This document shows positions 46,273 through 57,223 of a DNA stretch of 64,000 nucleotides, in pieces. This stretch comes from Prosopocoilus inquinatus (taxonomy: Eukaryota > Arthropoda > Insecta > Coleoptera > Lucanidae): assembly GCA_036172665.1 (NCBI GenBank), contig CM069876.1:3906001-3970000 (forward strand), written 5' to 3'. Under the pieces are notes generated by a model that was not told the origin of the DNA, ran no database searches, and saw only the letters and a list, made by a program, of their open reading frames with translations. Position 1 is the stretch's first letter. Each line of letters opens with the position of its first letter. The translations under genes and the position numbers were made by a program.

Positions 46273-46413
46273 CGAAGGAAGGAAGGAAGGAAGGAATAAA
46301 AATCAGTGAAGAAGATTTGAGTTTTTATTCCCTTGTAAACATTAAACGTAGAGAATAAAAACTCAAATCTTCTTCAGTGGTAAAAATCAGTGAAGAAGAT
46401 TTGAGTGTTTATT
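46273..46413. repeat. GGAA microsatellite followed by a three-copy inverted/direct repeat
   Basis: (GGAA)n at about 46273-46295 leads into AATCAGTGAAGAAGATTTGA (46301 on). This is repeated inverted at about 46352-46378 and again direct at about 46382-46413. The first two copies can form a hairpin of about 27 pairs with a 21-base loop. Confidence 0.7.
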
Positions 46414-46526
46414 GACTCCTTCGTTTAACATTTACATCTTCATCATGAGTGGCCAGGGGCCTACGACAACTTAAATTAATTCTATTAATATGTATTGGAG
46501 ACTGTGGTTTGTACTACAAAGAAATT

Positions 46527-46626
46527 GGATTTAACCTCCTAAACACAAAAAGTTTGTTTAAATCTATGCTGCCGAAATATGTATATAGTTTTTAAACAAA
46601 CCTTTTGTGGTTAGGAGGTTAAATCC
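46527..46626. repeat. 100-bp hairpin repeat
   Basis: GGATTTAACCTCCTAAACAC and the following 16 bases (46527-46562) pair with 46591-46626 at 34 of 36 positions, around a 28-base loop. It may be a very small MITE; no target duplication is evident. Confidence 0.65.
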
Positions 46627-47011
46627 ACTTTCTTTTTAAATTAATTCTGTCAAAAATTCATATTTTTTTAATAAAACGCCGTGATATATTGATTGATTGA
46701 ATTATATATTGAATTATATATTTAAACTAAATTTATAACGTGTTTTAGACTGCGTGCCTCCTGTATAAAATTTGTGAAAAACTGACAGAGAAGTGACGAA
46801 TAAATCAATAAACATTATGGTAAATTATCTTCGTCCCTTTGTAATTAATTTTTGCAAATTTTACACAAAAATTAACGTGTCATACGGCTCTTAGACCACA
46901 TCCTATGCCTAGTTGTTACACATCGTACAACGTCTTAAGATTATACTATTTTTTATTTATTGGTTCTTAGATATGAAAAAAGATTACAAATTTTCATTAT
47001 TTTTAATTTAA

Positions 47012-47269
47012 ATATCGTCGGTCTACAAGAGAAGGTAGCCAAGTCCAAAATTTTACATTTTTTACTTTTAATGCCGATGTACCTTACATTTAATCTTTTC
47101 TAATTTAAAATATGTACATATTCTAGAAACTCTATTGTTCATAAAAATCAATATAAACTAACCTGATCTAAAATAATTGATTTTATAATCATAAGCAAAT
47201 ATTAAAATTCTAATAACTCAAAACTACTATCGGTGGACTTGGTCACCTTCTCTTGTAGACCGACGATAT
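47012..47269. mobile_element. MITE with TIRs of about 36 bp
   Basis: ATATCGTCGGTCTACAAGAG (47012 on) followed by AAGGT(AGCC)AAGTCCA is mirrored by TGGACTTGGTCACCTTCTCT and TGTAGACCGACGATAT ending at 47269. The interior of about 190 bp is AT-rich with no frame. The termini are not assignable to a superfamily. Confidence 0.72.
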
Positions 47270-48206
47270 AGGAAAATCTGTTTTATTGATGGCATTTAGT
47301 GACATTAGTTGACACTTACAATAATTTCAAACAAACATGATCTTACAGATTACGCTTATAATTACATATTTTGTGAGCTTATAAATAGTTTTAGTTATGA
47401 TCACAATTTTACGATGTCAACAATGAAAGCAGTTTCAAATATGTTTAATTTGGAGGTAGTTTATTATTTGCAACTTGAGGTTTGAACAAATGAAAGTTAC
47501 ATATTGTAGTGTTTTGTTTTGGGGTTTTGTGTTGTAGGTGCTTTTCCATGTTGTGTACTACTTGCCTTGTTGTGTCTTGTAACCTCAAAATGTTAAGAGT
47601 GTAATGTTCTTTTATTTTTTTGTTGTTTGTGAAAATAAGGATAGATTCTTTGAAATGAATCCAGTGGTTTTTCTTTTCAAGTAGATAAGGAAGTGTCACC
47701 GAATGAGATGAGATGGTGTACAAATTTTGAAGGTGTTCGAAAAATGTATGAGAAAAGGTATGTATGCGTATGGGTGTGAGCGATTAATGGAATCTGACTT
47801 ATTTTGAATCACTGTTTAAGTACATTAAAATTAACAACAAACACACAAGAAAGTAATAGAATATGGAAAACATGGAAAATCCATGGGAGGAGTTCAGGCT
47901 ATGATACCTAATAGCGCTTGAGTGTATCTTCATTTCGTTTCATTCCATGAGGTTAAAACGAGATGAAGGGCGCATAGTGCATACCAATCGAAAGCGCTAT
48001 AAGGTATCCCTGATCTTACACTCCACACTTGACACCTTGCCTTTGTAAACACCCGGTGTCAAACATGTTGCGCTTTACTGTGTTTTGCTGTTGAAAAACT
48101 GGCTCTTTGTAGCTTATTAAAGAATTATCATTGCAGTATGTTACCACCAACAGAACAAATAAAATTTCGTATGCTTGATGAGCTTCTTTACGAAATTCAA
48201 TGTGTT
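47270..48206. other. Intergenic stretch
   Basis: No protein-like frame. GATACCTAATAGCGCTT near 47900 and AAAGCGCTATAAGGTATC near 47991 form an imperfect inverted pair of about 16 bases that may bound a relic. Confidence 0.45.
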
Positions 48207-48356
48207 AATAATATTATAATCTTTATTAAGTCACGACCAAAGACATAGTTAGGAAGTAAGTTGAAAATCTAACGGGATATGGGCACTGGACGATTAGTAA
48301 AAGGCAACTCCTTTGTTTAAGGCCTCAATATTTCGTTGTATTTAACAACTTCATCA

Positions 48357-49931
48357 TATGTTAAGGTCAACAAAGACCCTACTAGTAGTGTGCAAACTAA
48401 ACTTAACAAAATTCTTAAACAGTTTAAACAAACCGAAAATATAAACATTGACAATTTCAAGCAACTAGTTACTTACAACTCAATTTGTCCTAAACTTTAC
48501 TGTTTACCTAAGATACATAAGCCAGATGTGCCCTTGAGACCCATAGTCAGTAGCGTCGGATCCACGACCTATAATTTAGCCAAATTTTTGTCAGAAATAC
48601 TTAATAAAGCCTTCAGTTTAAAAACTAGGTACAATATTAAAGATACCTTTAACTTTGTAGATCAAATGAAAAATGTCATTCTTCCAAACGATTATGTGTT
48701 GATTTCGCTAGATGTAGTTTCACTGTTTACTAACATTCCAATTGATTTGGTTATTGATATCATCAAAGAGGATTGGCACAGGATCGAACCTTATTGTAAA
48801 CTCACTCTTGAACAATTTTTGAAGTGTTTGAATTTCATTTTTAACAACAATTATTTTTCATTCAATAACGTAATTTACTTACAAAAATTCGGTGTACCTA
48901 TGGGTAACCCAATTAGCCCCATATTAGCCCTTATGGTGATGGACAAATTATTAGATTTTGTTATAGGTAAATTAACGTTTCAACTTCCGTTTATTTATAA
49001 ATATGTTGACGATTTGATTACTGCAATTCTTGTAGACCAGTTGCAATATATTCTGATCACTTTCAATAGTTTTAATGAACACCTACAATTTTCTATTGAA
49101 GAAGAGAAAAATAACAGTGTACCTTTTCTTGACACACAAGTAATTAGAATGGAAGATCAGAGTATATGACTAAACTGGTATCAAAAACCAACAGCCTCTG
49201 GCAGATATATTAATTTTCATTCTAGCCATACAATGAAACAAAAAATGAATGTAATTATTTCAATGAAAAACAGAGTTATTCATATTAGTCATCCGGTCTT
49301 TCTGAAAGAAAATTTAGATAAACTATTCAAACTTTTCACTAATAATGGTTTCCCCAAAGCATTAACTTACAGATTAATTTACCAAAACAACAAATTGCCA
49401 TGTCATCTGGATGATAACAATAATGATAGGAAATTCAGAAAATTAATACACATTAACTCCCTAAGTAATAAAGTCATCCATATTTTCAAAGATTTTAAAT
49501 TTTTGAACATTGTACAATATAATAATCATACTATCAATAGTGTTTTCACTAAAACAAAGGACAAGACACCTTTTCTGTTTAACAGCGGTCTAGTTTACTC
49601 AATACCATGTACTGATTGCGAAAAAGAATACATTGTGCAAACGGGACAATGGTTAAAAAATCGCATTTCCCAACATAAAAGCGACATTAGAACAGGGAAG
49701 GTAACTTGTGCCTTGGCATCTCATGCTGTGGAAAGTGATCACCGATTTGATTTTGACAATACTAGCATTTTAACCCTTGAAAAAAATCTAAAGAACAGAC
49801 TTTTCTTAGAAATGATTCATATTCAAAAGAATGAACATTCTGTCAATTTCAGGTCGGATATTGACAACATCAGCAACATTTATGCTCATATTCTTAGGTT
49901 TGTTAAAAATAAAAAAAATTCATCAAAATAG
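48357..49931 (+). pseudogene. Penelope-like reverse transcriptase with GIY-YIG endonuclease, one stop
   Basis: The frame enters from the left repeat and reads NKDPTSSVQTKLNKILKQF, CPKLYCLPKIHKPDVPLRPI (a Penelope RT signature), YVLISLDVVSLFTNIPIDL (first catalytic Asp), GVPMGNPISPILALMVM and YKYVDDLITAI (catalytic YVDD, near 49005). TGA at 49167-49169 interrupts it. The same frame then continues LNWYQKPTASGRYINFHSSH to SSK at 49931. The C-terminal endonuclease is marked by GLVYSIPCTDCEKEYIVQTG (near 49585) and RISQHKSDIR. The second tripeptide is YIV rather than YIG, a possible catalytic weakening. A stretch of the N-terminus is missing at the junction with the left repeat. A single stop in about 520 codons suggests a fairly young copy. 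Confidence 0.92.
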
Positions 49932-50243
49932 TTTTCAATTCAGTTAATTTTTTTTTGATGAACTTCCCTCATTTCGTTACTTAGGGTAATTAGTTTTCTT
50001 AAGTTGTTCGGTTGGTTACTTGATGCTTTGACAATTACCGCCAATTCCGCCATTGTTCTTGTGCACATGTCTGACTTAAGTAACGTAGTACGACGTTTTT
50101 ATTTTTCTTGTAATTTTAACATGTAATCACAGCCCAATTGTGGCTTCAATGATTGTATTTGTTGACCAATTCATCCATCTCCAGTTGTAAGTAGTGTAAC
50201 CTTAAGATTTGGATTATTTAACCTCTTGTTAACTTTATAGTAA

Positions 50244-50288
50244 ACCTCCTGATGAAGTTGTTAAATACAACGAAATATTGAGACCTTA
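50244..50288 (+). ncRNA. Small hammerhead-like motif in the Penelope right terminal repeat
   Basis: CCTC, CTGATGA (50249-50255), an extra A, hairpin GTTGT-TAAAT-ACAAC, GAA (50272-50274), ATAT, T, GAGA. Stem I is short (CTC with GAG; the left copy of the repeat has GAGG, giving four pairs). Stem III would be missing in a monomer, but ATAT is self-complementary, as in the small hammerhead variants reported from Penelope-like elements that work as dimers. The extra A before stem II is atypical. In the left, inverted copy the first core base is altered. Confidence 0.5.
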
Positions 50289-50368
50289 AACAAAGGAGTT
50301 GCCTTTTACTAATCGTCCAGTGACCATATCCCGTTAGATTTTCAATTTACTTCCTAAATAATATTATA

Positions 50369-52516
50369 GTTCACTAAAGCACCAAAACAGAAGAAATAAT
50401 AAAGAAAACTATTTCGTACTGCTGGTATACTTAGGAATATCAAAAAAGTATTGCGCGTGTGCCTGAAATATACACTAGAAGCTGTTGGGAACCACATTTT
50501 ACAAGTGGGACGTTATAAGTTTGTCAAGCCGAAATTTGTCCATTAAGTGCATAAGATATAATAAACCAATAAATAAGTATTAAGTCACTGTTTCCCAAAC
50601 TTTTAGGTATCGCGCCCCCCTTTTGAGCTATGTTATGATTCGCACGTTAGATTTTGAGAACTAATGGGCGGTATACACCAGTAAATCCTAGTTACCACGA
50701 TGATAGTTTTTGTGATAGTTACTGTCGTGAGTATCTTTTACTGTGATGAAAGCAACAGTATCACAGAAACTGTCAATGTAAATGCACTAGACAGTCGAGT
50801 AGCTTTCAACCCCTCGCGACAGAACTTTCGAGTTGTTTACACGACAATAGTTTCCATGATAAGATGGCTGTTGTACTGATTTCACCAATGGGTTTTGGAT
50901 CTTGGGTGAGAAAGTATGCATGTATAATTTTTCAATTTTTCTTCCCGCTTGTCGTATTAAGGGATAAGGAATTAAGAATTATACCCAAAGTAGAATTTCT
51001 TCACACCTAGTACCAATTAATTAGGTATGTTAAAACTATTTCTACGTGGAGTAATTCCATCTTTGAAGATGATGATAGCAAAAGTGACTTTTGCGAGTTC
51101 AAGGCAATTCGAAAATAAAATATACATTACTAAAACTCCAAATCAATAGTAAAAAATTATATGTATGATTCTCACGCAAATCAAATTATATGAAGTGGCA
51201 ACAAGATAAGCCAAATAATATCTTTACGCTCAGAACAAACAAAACATTTCGACGAAAACAAACACAGTAGCTTACGATCCCATCTGTATATCCTACGGTA
51301 AATATACAGCGGCCCCATAGTCACACGCGGTAATATTGGGGAGGGTGATAACTACGTATGAAATATAACCTGCAAGTGCATATGATGTTTTTATGATGTC
51401 AAATAAAATATATTATCGAGGAGAAGGAATACATTAACATAGAGCAGTAAATCTCCGCGGATATTTATGCACATTGTTTGAATAGTGTAGTGCATCTAAT
51501 TACATTTATGAATTAACTGTCATACTCGTACCTATCATGGTACTTCCGGTTAAAAAATATTCCATTTTTACTGCTGTTTCTTTTTTTTATCACGCCTTAA
51601 TGAACTATGATATGTCACAGAGTGGAAACGCAAAACAAGAAATAAAAACACTTTAAAAATCTTATTTTAACCTTACAATCAATTGGCAACGCATCGACGC
51701 GCATGGTTTAAAAGTTGCATAGCTCAATATTTTATGTTTATCCCATTTGTTCAAGTTTCACACATTTTTTAAATTTTGAAATATAATCTGCAGCGCTCGT
51801 TTAATCTTTATAATACACATAACCCCACTTACAGAGTGAGTAGACCTCAAATTATAAAATAGTTAGAAATTATTTTCAATAAACAGAAAATTAAATTGTA
51901 AACAGAAAATATTTTGAGAAAGTATCCCGTTAATCAAATCATCATGAAAGTGAAATGGTTACAAGAACAAAGCATGTTACCCTAAGGGTCCACCAGATCT
52001 TCTGAACGCCAGAAACCACCACGAACAATCGTAATCCCCAAGGTACATTAATCATAATAAAATAAAATCAATCATTGCGGAGATAATACATTTCAAACAC
52101 AGCATAAGTAGATGTTCATACAGTGACCCCAAAGATCGTACTGTGTCATTGTTTACACAAGAGTAATAAATGCGGTTTAGCAATCGCGTATGACATATCG
52201 ATACGCGCGGATTAACATATGAATCGGATTTATTAGATATTTAATGGTAGCAGTGTGCACGTGCAGTTTACGAAGGCGGAACGTGGGAATCACAAATAGA
52301 ACTGCGAGTGATTGGTATTTATGTCTAAGAGCTACTTACTCTTTTTTCTATTGTTTGAAAATATCATACCTAAAGAGAGTCCAATCCAAAGCTGTCGACT
52401 TAAATATGTACAATTTAATTGATCTACAGGCTTTGTCACTTCACAATTGCATTTCTAATACTAAATACAATAATTTACTTGTAATCACTTCTGGTTTAGT
52501 ATATTTATTTCTGTAA
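50369..52516. other. Intergenic stretch with a hAT end
   Basis: At about 50586-50635 CACTGTTTCCCAAACTTTTA then GGTATCGCG resembles the left end of the 1335-1768 hAT MITE, with no right end found. The block at about 51280-51540 has homeodomain-like words but no proof of function. No protein-like frame. Confidence 0.45.
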
Positions 52517-53345
52517 TACGTGGGCTGTTGGAAAAGTTTCTGGAAACGGTATGAAAACACGCATATGAAATTTGGTAAACGGTATCATTATTTTTCCAAG
52601 TACGTCAATACACTTTTGCATACGCTCGAACCAATTTCTAAAGCACGTTTTCCACTCTAAAGATGGTACCTCAGAAACCAGTGTCCGGAATGTTTCAACC
52701 GCTGCTTCAGCCGACGAAAATCGCTCACCACGCATTTTATTTTTGATATTTGGGAACAAAAAGAAATCATTAGGTGATAAATCAGGTGAATGTTGACAAT
52801 GAGTCATTAATTCAACATTTCTGTTGGACAAAAAATCAATTGTTTGACGGGCTGAGTGAAAGCTGGCGTTGTCATAATAGAAAATAATTCGTCGATTTCG
52901 ATTGTTGATTCTTATATGATCGATGACTTCCGGCAAACAAATTGTAGTATACCAATCAGCATTCACGCTTTTTCGATCCTCTAAAGCCACGGTTGCTACA
53001 TGTCCAGTTAAACCAAAGAAACAAGCAATCATTTGCTTCGCAACACTGCGTGAACGGACAACTTTTGTTGGTTTTGGTTCATTTTGAAATACCCAAACGG
53101 TAGATTGTTGTTTACTTTCTGGCTCGTACGAATAGATTCACGTTTCATCATCAGTAACGATGTTATAAACTAAATTTGAACGACCTACATTGAATTTCTT
53201 GAGCATTTCTTCGCACCATTTGACACGACCCTGCTTTTCCGCTTCTTTGATGGTGCCTCATCTCCAAAAGCCAAATGAAGCCGATCGAGGCATTGTTTCG
53301 GCGTTAGACCACATTTGAAATCGTAAAAAATCATGGCACGAAAAT
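52505..53345 (-). pseudogene. Mariner DD34D transposase, partly deleted, one stop
   Basis: The minus strand reads FRAMIFYDFKCGLTPKQCLD (N-terminal helix-turn-helix, near 53345) and then, after an internal deletion and frame change near 53255, KEAEKQGRVKWCEEMLKKF. IVTDDET follows (first catalytic Asp), then a TGA at 53138-53140 where a tryptophan is expected, then IYSYEPESKQQSTVWVFQNE. In the intact frame from 53032 it has IIFYYDNASFHSA (second Asp) and, 34 residues on, the third Asp of HSPDLSPNDFFLF: a DD34D mariner. The frame does not stop inside the element. It reads through the whole TIR (FPETFPTAHV) and ends at a TAA 12 bases outside, in flanking DNA. Confidence 0.87.
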
Positions 53346-53532
53346 TTTCACGCGAGATTTACACAAAATTGCTTTTTCTCAAATTTTTTCTCACAAACAA
53401 AACTAGTTCACTAGGATAGGAACTGTCAATAGAATTATAGACGAAAAACGTCAAATTTTTCAAATATGACAGTTGATAAACGCTAACAATTCTAGACCTA
53501 CTAGATTCCAGAAAATTTTCCAGCAGCCCACG
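52519..53532 (-). mobile_element. Mariner element with internal deletion (1014 bp)
   Basis: The TIRs are CGTGGGCTG(T/C)TGGAAAA(G/T)TT then TCTGGAA, 27 bp at each end with two mismatches. TA flanks both sides (52517-52518 and 53533-53534). At 1014 bp it is shorter than the about 1.3 kb usual for mariner. The transposase on the minus strand lacks part of its N-terminal half. Confidence 0.88.
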
Positions 53533-53539
53533 TACTTTC

Positions 53540-53850
53540 TTAAGGCACTTTTCGTTCAGAATTTAAATATGCTTTTATAGTATTTTTTCACTATCAATTC
53601 TCGAGTTTTCATCCACAACTTAAGTTTTTTTTAGAGACCATAGGACTTCGGGTTTCGGCAGTAGTTACATCAACTTTCTTATTTTAAATACTACAGATCA
53701 TTGTGAGTCCAAATATTTATCACTTGGTAATTTTGGTTCCATAACAACGAGAAAAAAATGTTTTTGTTTTGTAAAGCTATCGATAATGTATTTTCGTTCT
53801 AATACGATCAAGTAATTCAAGAAAGTCACTCCTTTGATTGCATTTTGGTT
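53540..53850. other. Spacer
   Basis: AT-rich. ATCAACTTTCTTATTTTAAA near 53670 also occurs near 45947. No other structure is recognised. Confidence 0.5.
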
Positions 53851-54015
53851 TTCAATAATGTAACGTTGGCTTATTGTTAATCTGGTTTTTACCAAGAAGT
53901 AACGTATTAGGGGTTGCGTAGCTGAATTAATATGAGACAAGAAACATCAAGTACATTTATTATCAGTATAAGATACACTTACATGACAGAAGCACTATTA
54001 CGGACGACATATATA

Positions 54016-55888
54016 CAGCGTGGAAACTAAGTAGCGGATAAAATCCATAACTCCGTTAATATTTGTAATAAAGCAAAAATCTAAAAGGGGTATAGCGATT
54101 CAAATTACAGCGCATAAGAAGAAGTATATTTTGAGATATTTTCATGAATTTTTTTTTAAGTTATGACGTCATCAGGATTTTTTTTAAATGACAACCTATA
54201 TTTTTTATTTTTTATTTCGGTGGGTTTTTTTAACCTACTTTCAACAGTATAAAATTTTGAATCGATTACATAACAAAAAATTCAAGAAAAACGGCTATAA
54301 AAGTTTAATTGTAAAGTTGAAGAAATTAACAGAATATCTAGTTAGCTAGGTGTAAAACAAACAAAATTTCTTTGGAACTTGTAAATACCTATCACAATAA
54401 AGTGAGTATTTTTATTCCCTGTGGATAGTAGGAGTTACACTAATTATTAAAAACCTTTTACCAAAATGGTGTTGCTGACTGAAAAACAAAGAATTGAAGT
54501 TCTAATGATGATTGGGTATGGCGATCGAATTAGAACTCATCAAGAAGTGTGTCGACTTTTTATAGACAAATATCCTGATCAGCAAATAAGTCAATCCACA
54601 GTCAGCAGAATAGAAAATAAATTTCGAAATTACGGTATTGTGAAAGACCTTCCAAAAACTGGCCACCCTAAGACAAAATTAATTGACGCATTCGACTAGT
54701 CGAGACATTGCTTTACCTCGGTACTGAAATTTTTAAAAATGCAAAAGTTTCATCCGTATAAAGTAAAATTAGTCCATGAGTTAGCAGAAACTGACTATGA
54801 TCATAGACAAGAATTTTGTGAAGAAATGTTGGAAATTTGCAATCGTGATCCAATGTTCTCGCAGCGTATAATTTTTTCTGATGAGGCAAGTTTTACTTTA
54901 CATGGAACTGTTAACAGACATAATTGTCGATATTGGTCTAGGGAAAATCCCCACTGGATGCAAGAAGCTCATACTCAACATCCCCAGAAGCTCAACGTAT
55001 GGACAGGAATTGTCGGTGACAGAATTTTAGGTCCATTCTTTATCGAAGGTAACTTAACTGGTGAGAAATATCTACACTTCTTACAATTCGAATTAGTACC
55101 TGCATTGGCGATATTATTTCCTAATGAAAATAACTGTGACGTACCAAACAATAACATTTGGATGCAACACGACGGTGCTCCGCCACACTACGCAGTTGAT
55201 GTGCGACGTTATTTGGACGAGATGTTCCCAGGTAGATGGATAGGAAGAAGAGGTCCAATGGAATGGCCAGCTAGATCCCCTGATCTAACGCCATTAGACT
55301 TTTTTCTATGGGGGTACTTAAAAAGCAAGGTGTATAAAAATAGACCTAACAACTTAGACGATCTTAAAGAAAGAATTCGACAGGAGTGTAGGTTAATAAC
55401 ACCTCAAACTATTCAAAATGTAATAAATGAATTTTATGAGCGTCTTGGGTATTGTCAGTTGGTGCATGGTCGTCAGTTTGAACATTTATTGTGATTTCAA
55501 TGACTGTCAAAATCAAATTTTGTTTATTTACACCTTAATTTTGTTTCGTTTTAAACCTAGTTAACTAGACGTTCTATTTATTTCTTCAACTTTACAATTA
55601 AACTTTTATGGCCGTTTTTCTTGAATTTTTTGTTATGTAATCGATCCAAAATTTTATACTGCTGAAAGCAGGTTAAAGAATCCCACCGAAATAAAAAATA
55701 AAAAATATAGGTTGTCATTTAAAAAAAATCTTGATGACGTCATAACTTAAAAAAATTCATGAAAATATCTCAAAATATACTTCTTCTTATGCGCTGTAAT
55801 TTGAATCGCTATACCCCTTTTAGATCTTTGCTTTATTACAAATATTAACGGAGTTATGGATTTTATCCGCTACTTAGTTTCCACGCTG
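54016..55888 (+). mobile_element. Mariner-superfamily DD41D element with 335-bp TIRs
   Basis: The TIRs are 54016-54350 and 55556-55888, starting CAGCGTGGAAACTAAGTAGC. They are nearly identical over about 335 bp, far longer than the about 30 bp of classical mariner. TA flanks both sides (54014-54015 and 55889-55890). It inserted into the left arm of a large palindrome. It contains one transposase gene with a stop and an apparent internal deletion. Confidence 0.9.
54466..55494 (+). pseudogene. DD41D transposase, one stop and probable internal deletion
   Basis: Starts MVLLTEKQRIEVLMMIGYGD, an N-terminal helix-turn-helix continuing QQISQSTVSRIENKFRNYG. TAG at 54697-54699 breaks it within LIDAFD. 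The same frame resumes VLKFLKMQKFHPYKVKLVHE, with the second DNA-binding segment looking too short, so some 20-40 codons seem lost there. The catalytic domain is intact: IIFSDEASFTLHG (first Asp), WMQHDGAPPHYA (second Asp) and SPDLTPLDFFLWGYLKSKVY. By direct count, 41 residues separate the second Asp from the Asp of TPLD, hence DD41D. It ends HGRQFEHLL at 55494. It probably cut and pasted at TA; this copy is inactive. Confidence 0.88.
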
Positions 55889-56982
55889 TATATAGTTCGC
55901 ACTATAATTAGATATCGATGACTTCTCTCTTGCTATCGGAAAATCTCTCGGTATATATGCCTGGAGTTGACCTACTTTCTGCTGCGTGGGCGATTGACGT
56001 GTAGCTCTGTGTTCTTCAAGCTTTCGATGACTCATTTTTCTCTATTGCCGGATTATTATATAATTATGTGCAAAGTTATCGATCAAGGTTCTTCCTTGTA
56101 TTGTATGGATCTTAGATAATTATTTAGATAATGGATCTTAAATAATTACCTAAATAATTATCTAGGATCCATACAATACAAGGAAAAACCTTGATCGATA
56201 ACTTTGCACACAATTATATAATAATCCGGCAATAGAGAAAAATGAGTCATCGAAAGCTTGAAGAACACAGAGCTACACGTCAATCGCCCACGCAGCAGAA
56301 AGTAGGTCAACTCCAGGCATATATACCGAGAGATTTTCCGATAGCAAGAGAGAAGTCATCGATATCTAATTATAGTGCGAACTATGTATGTCGTCCGCAA
56401 TAGTGCTTCTGACATGTAAGTGTATCTTATACTGATAATAAATGTACTTGATGTTTCTTGTCTCATATTAATTCAGCTACGCAACCCCTAATACGTTACT
56501 TCTTGGTAAAAGCCAGATTACCAATAAGCCAACGTTACAATATTTTTACGCATGTGAAATTTTTGTTGGGTTACACATTATGGTTATCTAAAGGAATCTT
56601 ATATGTTTCACAGCGCAGATTTTAGAGGAATGAGTACGTAACGTAGACACTCTGTATTGAGTATTGGACATGGGCCTGTTAGAATTGTTTTTTGCTTTGA
56701 TCACTACTGTCACTTGCCAAAGTCTGTACAGGTTTTTTATTAACACCATGCTTAGTACGATATAAGTAGGTACTGATACTTCTGATTCGATTTTTACAGG
56801 CAACGACACACTAATTTGAGTACCGTAATGAGTATGAATACTTTGGTGGTATCGAATCAACTGTAACTGTACGTGTTTCTATGTTTGTTGTTTCATCAAG
56901 GTTTGCTTGTGTAGATTCGCTATTAAAACGAGTATTCAACTGAATCTACGTCCTGTTTTTCGTTTTTCTCTGAAATTCAGGG

Positions 56983-57223
56983 CTATTCTGTAACATTGAT
57001 ATGCATATCAATTGATGTGGTCTTCAATAACTTAAGAGAACTTGTTACGATTTCATAACATTTCACGTCGATTGCCGACCGCACATTGAAAAGAGATGCA
57101 AAATAACTCGAGATCACACTTGAAACGGTTTGCAAGTTGTTACGAAACTATTTAGAGAATACCAATTTTGCAAGGTCACTTGAAACATAGCAGTATCAAG
57201 TCCATATCAAAGTTACGGAATAG
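56983..57223. mobile_element. Possible MITE with CTATTCTGTA ends
   Basis: CTATTCTGTAACATTGAT at 56983-57000 matches the reverse complement of 57206-57223 at 16 of 18 positions. GGGCTATTCTGTA is also the terminal motif of the palindromic MITE at 32745-32936, so the two may be related. No coding sense. Confidence 0.55.

Larger units (their letters stand above)
48219..50356 (+). mobile_element. Penelope-like element with inverted terminal repeats
   Basis: A 108-bp repeat at 48249-48356 is present inverted at 50250-50357 with about three mismatches. Outside the left repeat lies a 30-bp extra segment (48219-48248) absent at the right. The whole is flanked by AATAATATTATA at 48207-48218 and 50357-50368 (the last base of the right repeat overlaps). 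Partial inverted terminal repeats with a short tail extension are characteristic of Penelope-like elements. The enclosed gene lacks its N-terminus, so this is a 5'-truncated copy. Confidence 0.88.
53854..56544. repeat. Giant palindrome (arms of about 400 bp) interrupted by a transposon
   Basis: The left arm is 53854-54015 continued at 55891-56127; the right arm is 56150-56544, around a 22-base loop at 56128-56149. The arms match almost base for base. Removing the mariner-like element at 54016-55888 and one TA gives GACGACATATATAGTTCGC, against GACGACATACATAGTTCGC from the right arm: equal length with one mismatch. So the palindrome existed before the transposon entered its left arm. Arm contents match no protein or other repeat in the window. 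It may be a foldback element or an inverted duplication. Confidence 0.88.

Noticed and set aside
46296..46380. CTGAAGA in the 46.3-kb hairpin as a hammerhead core
   Set aside because: No GAAA box follows and the hairpin itself occupies the bases that would form stem I.
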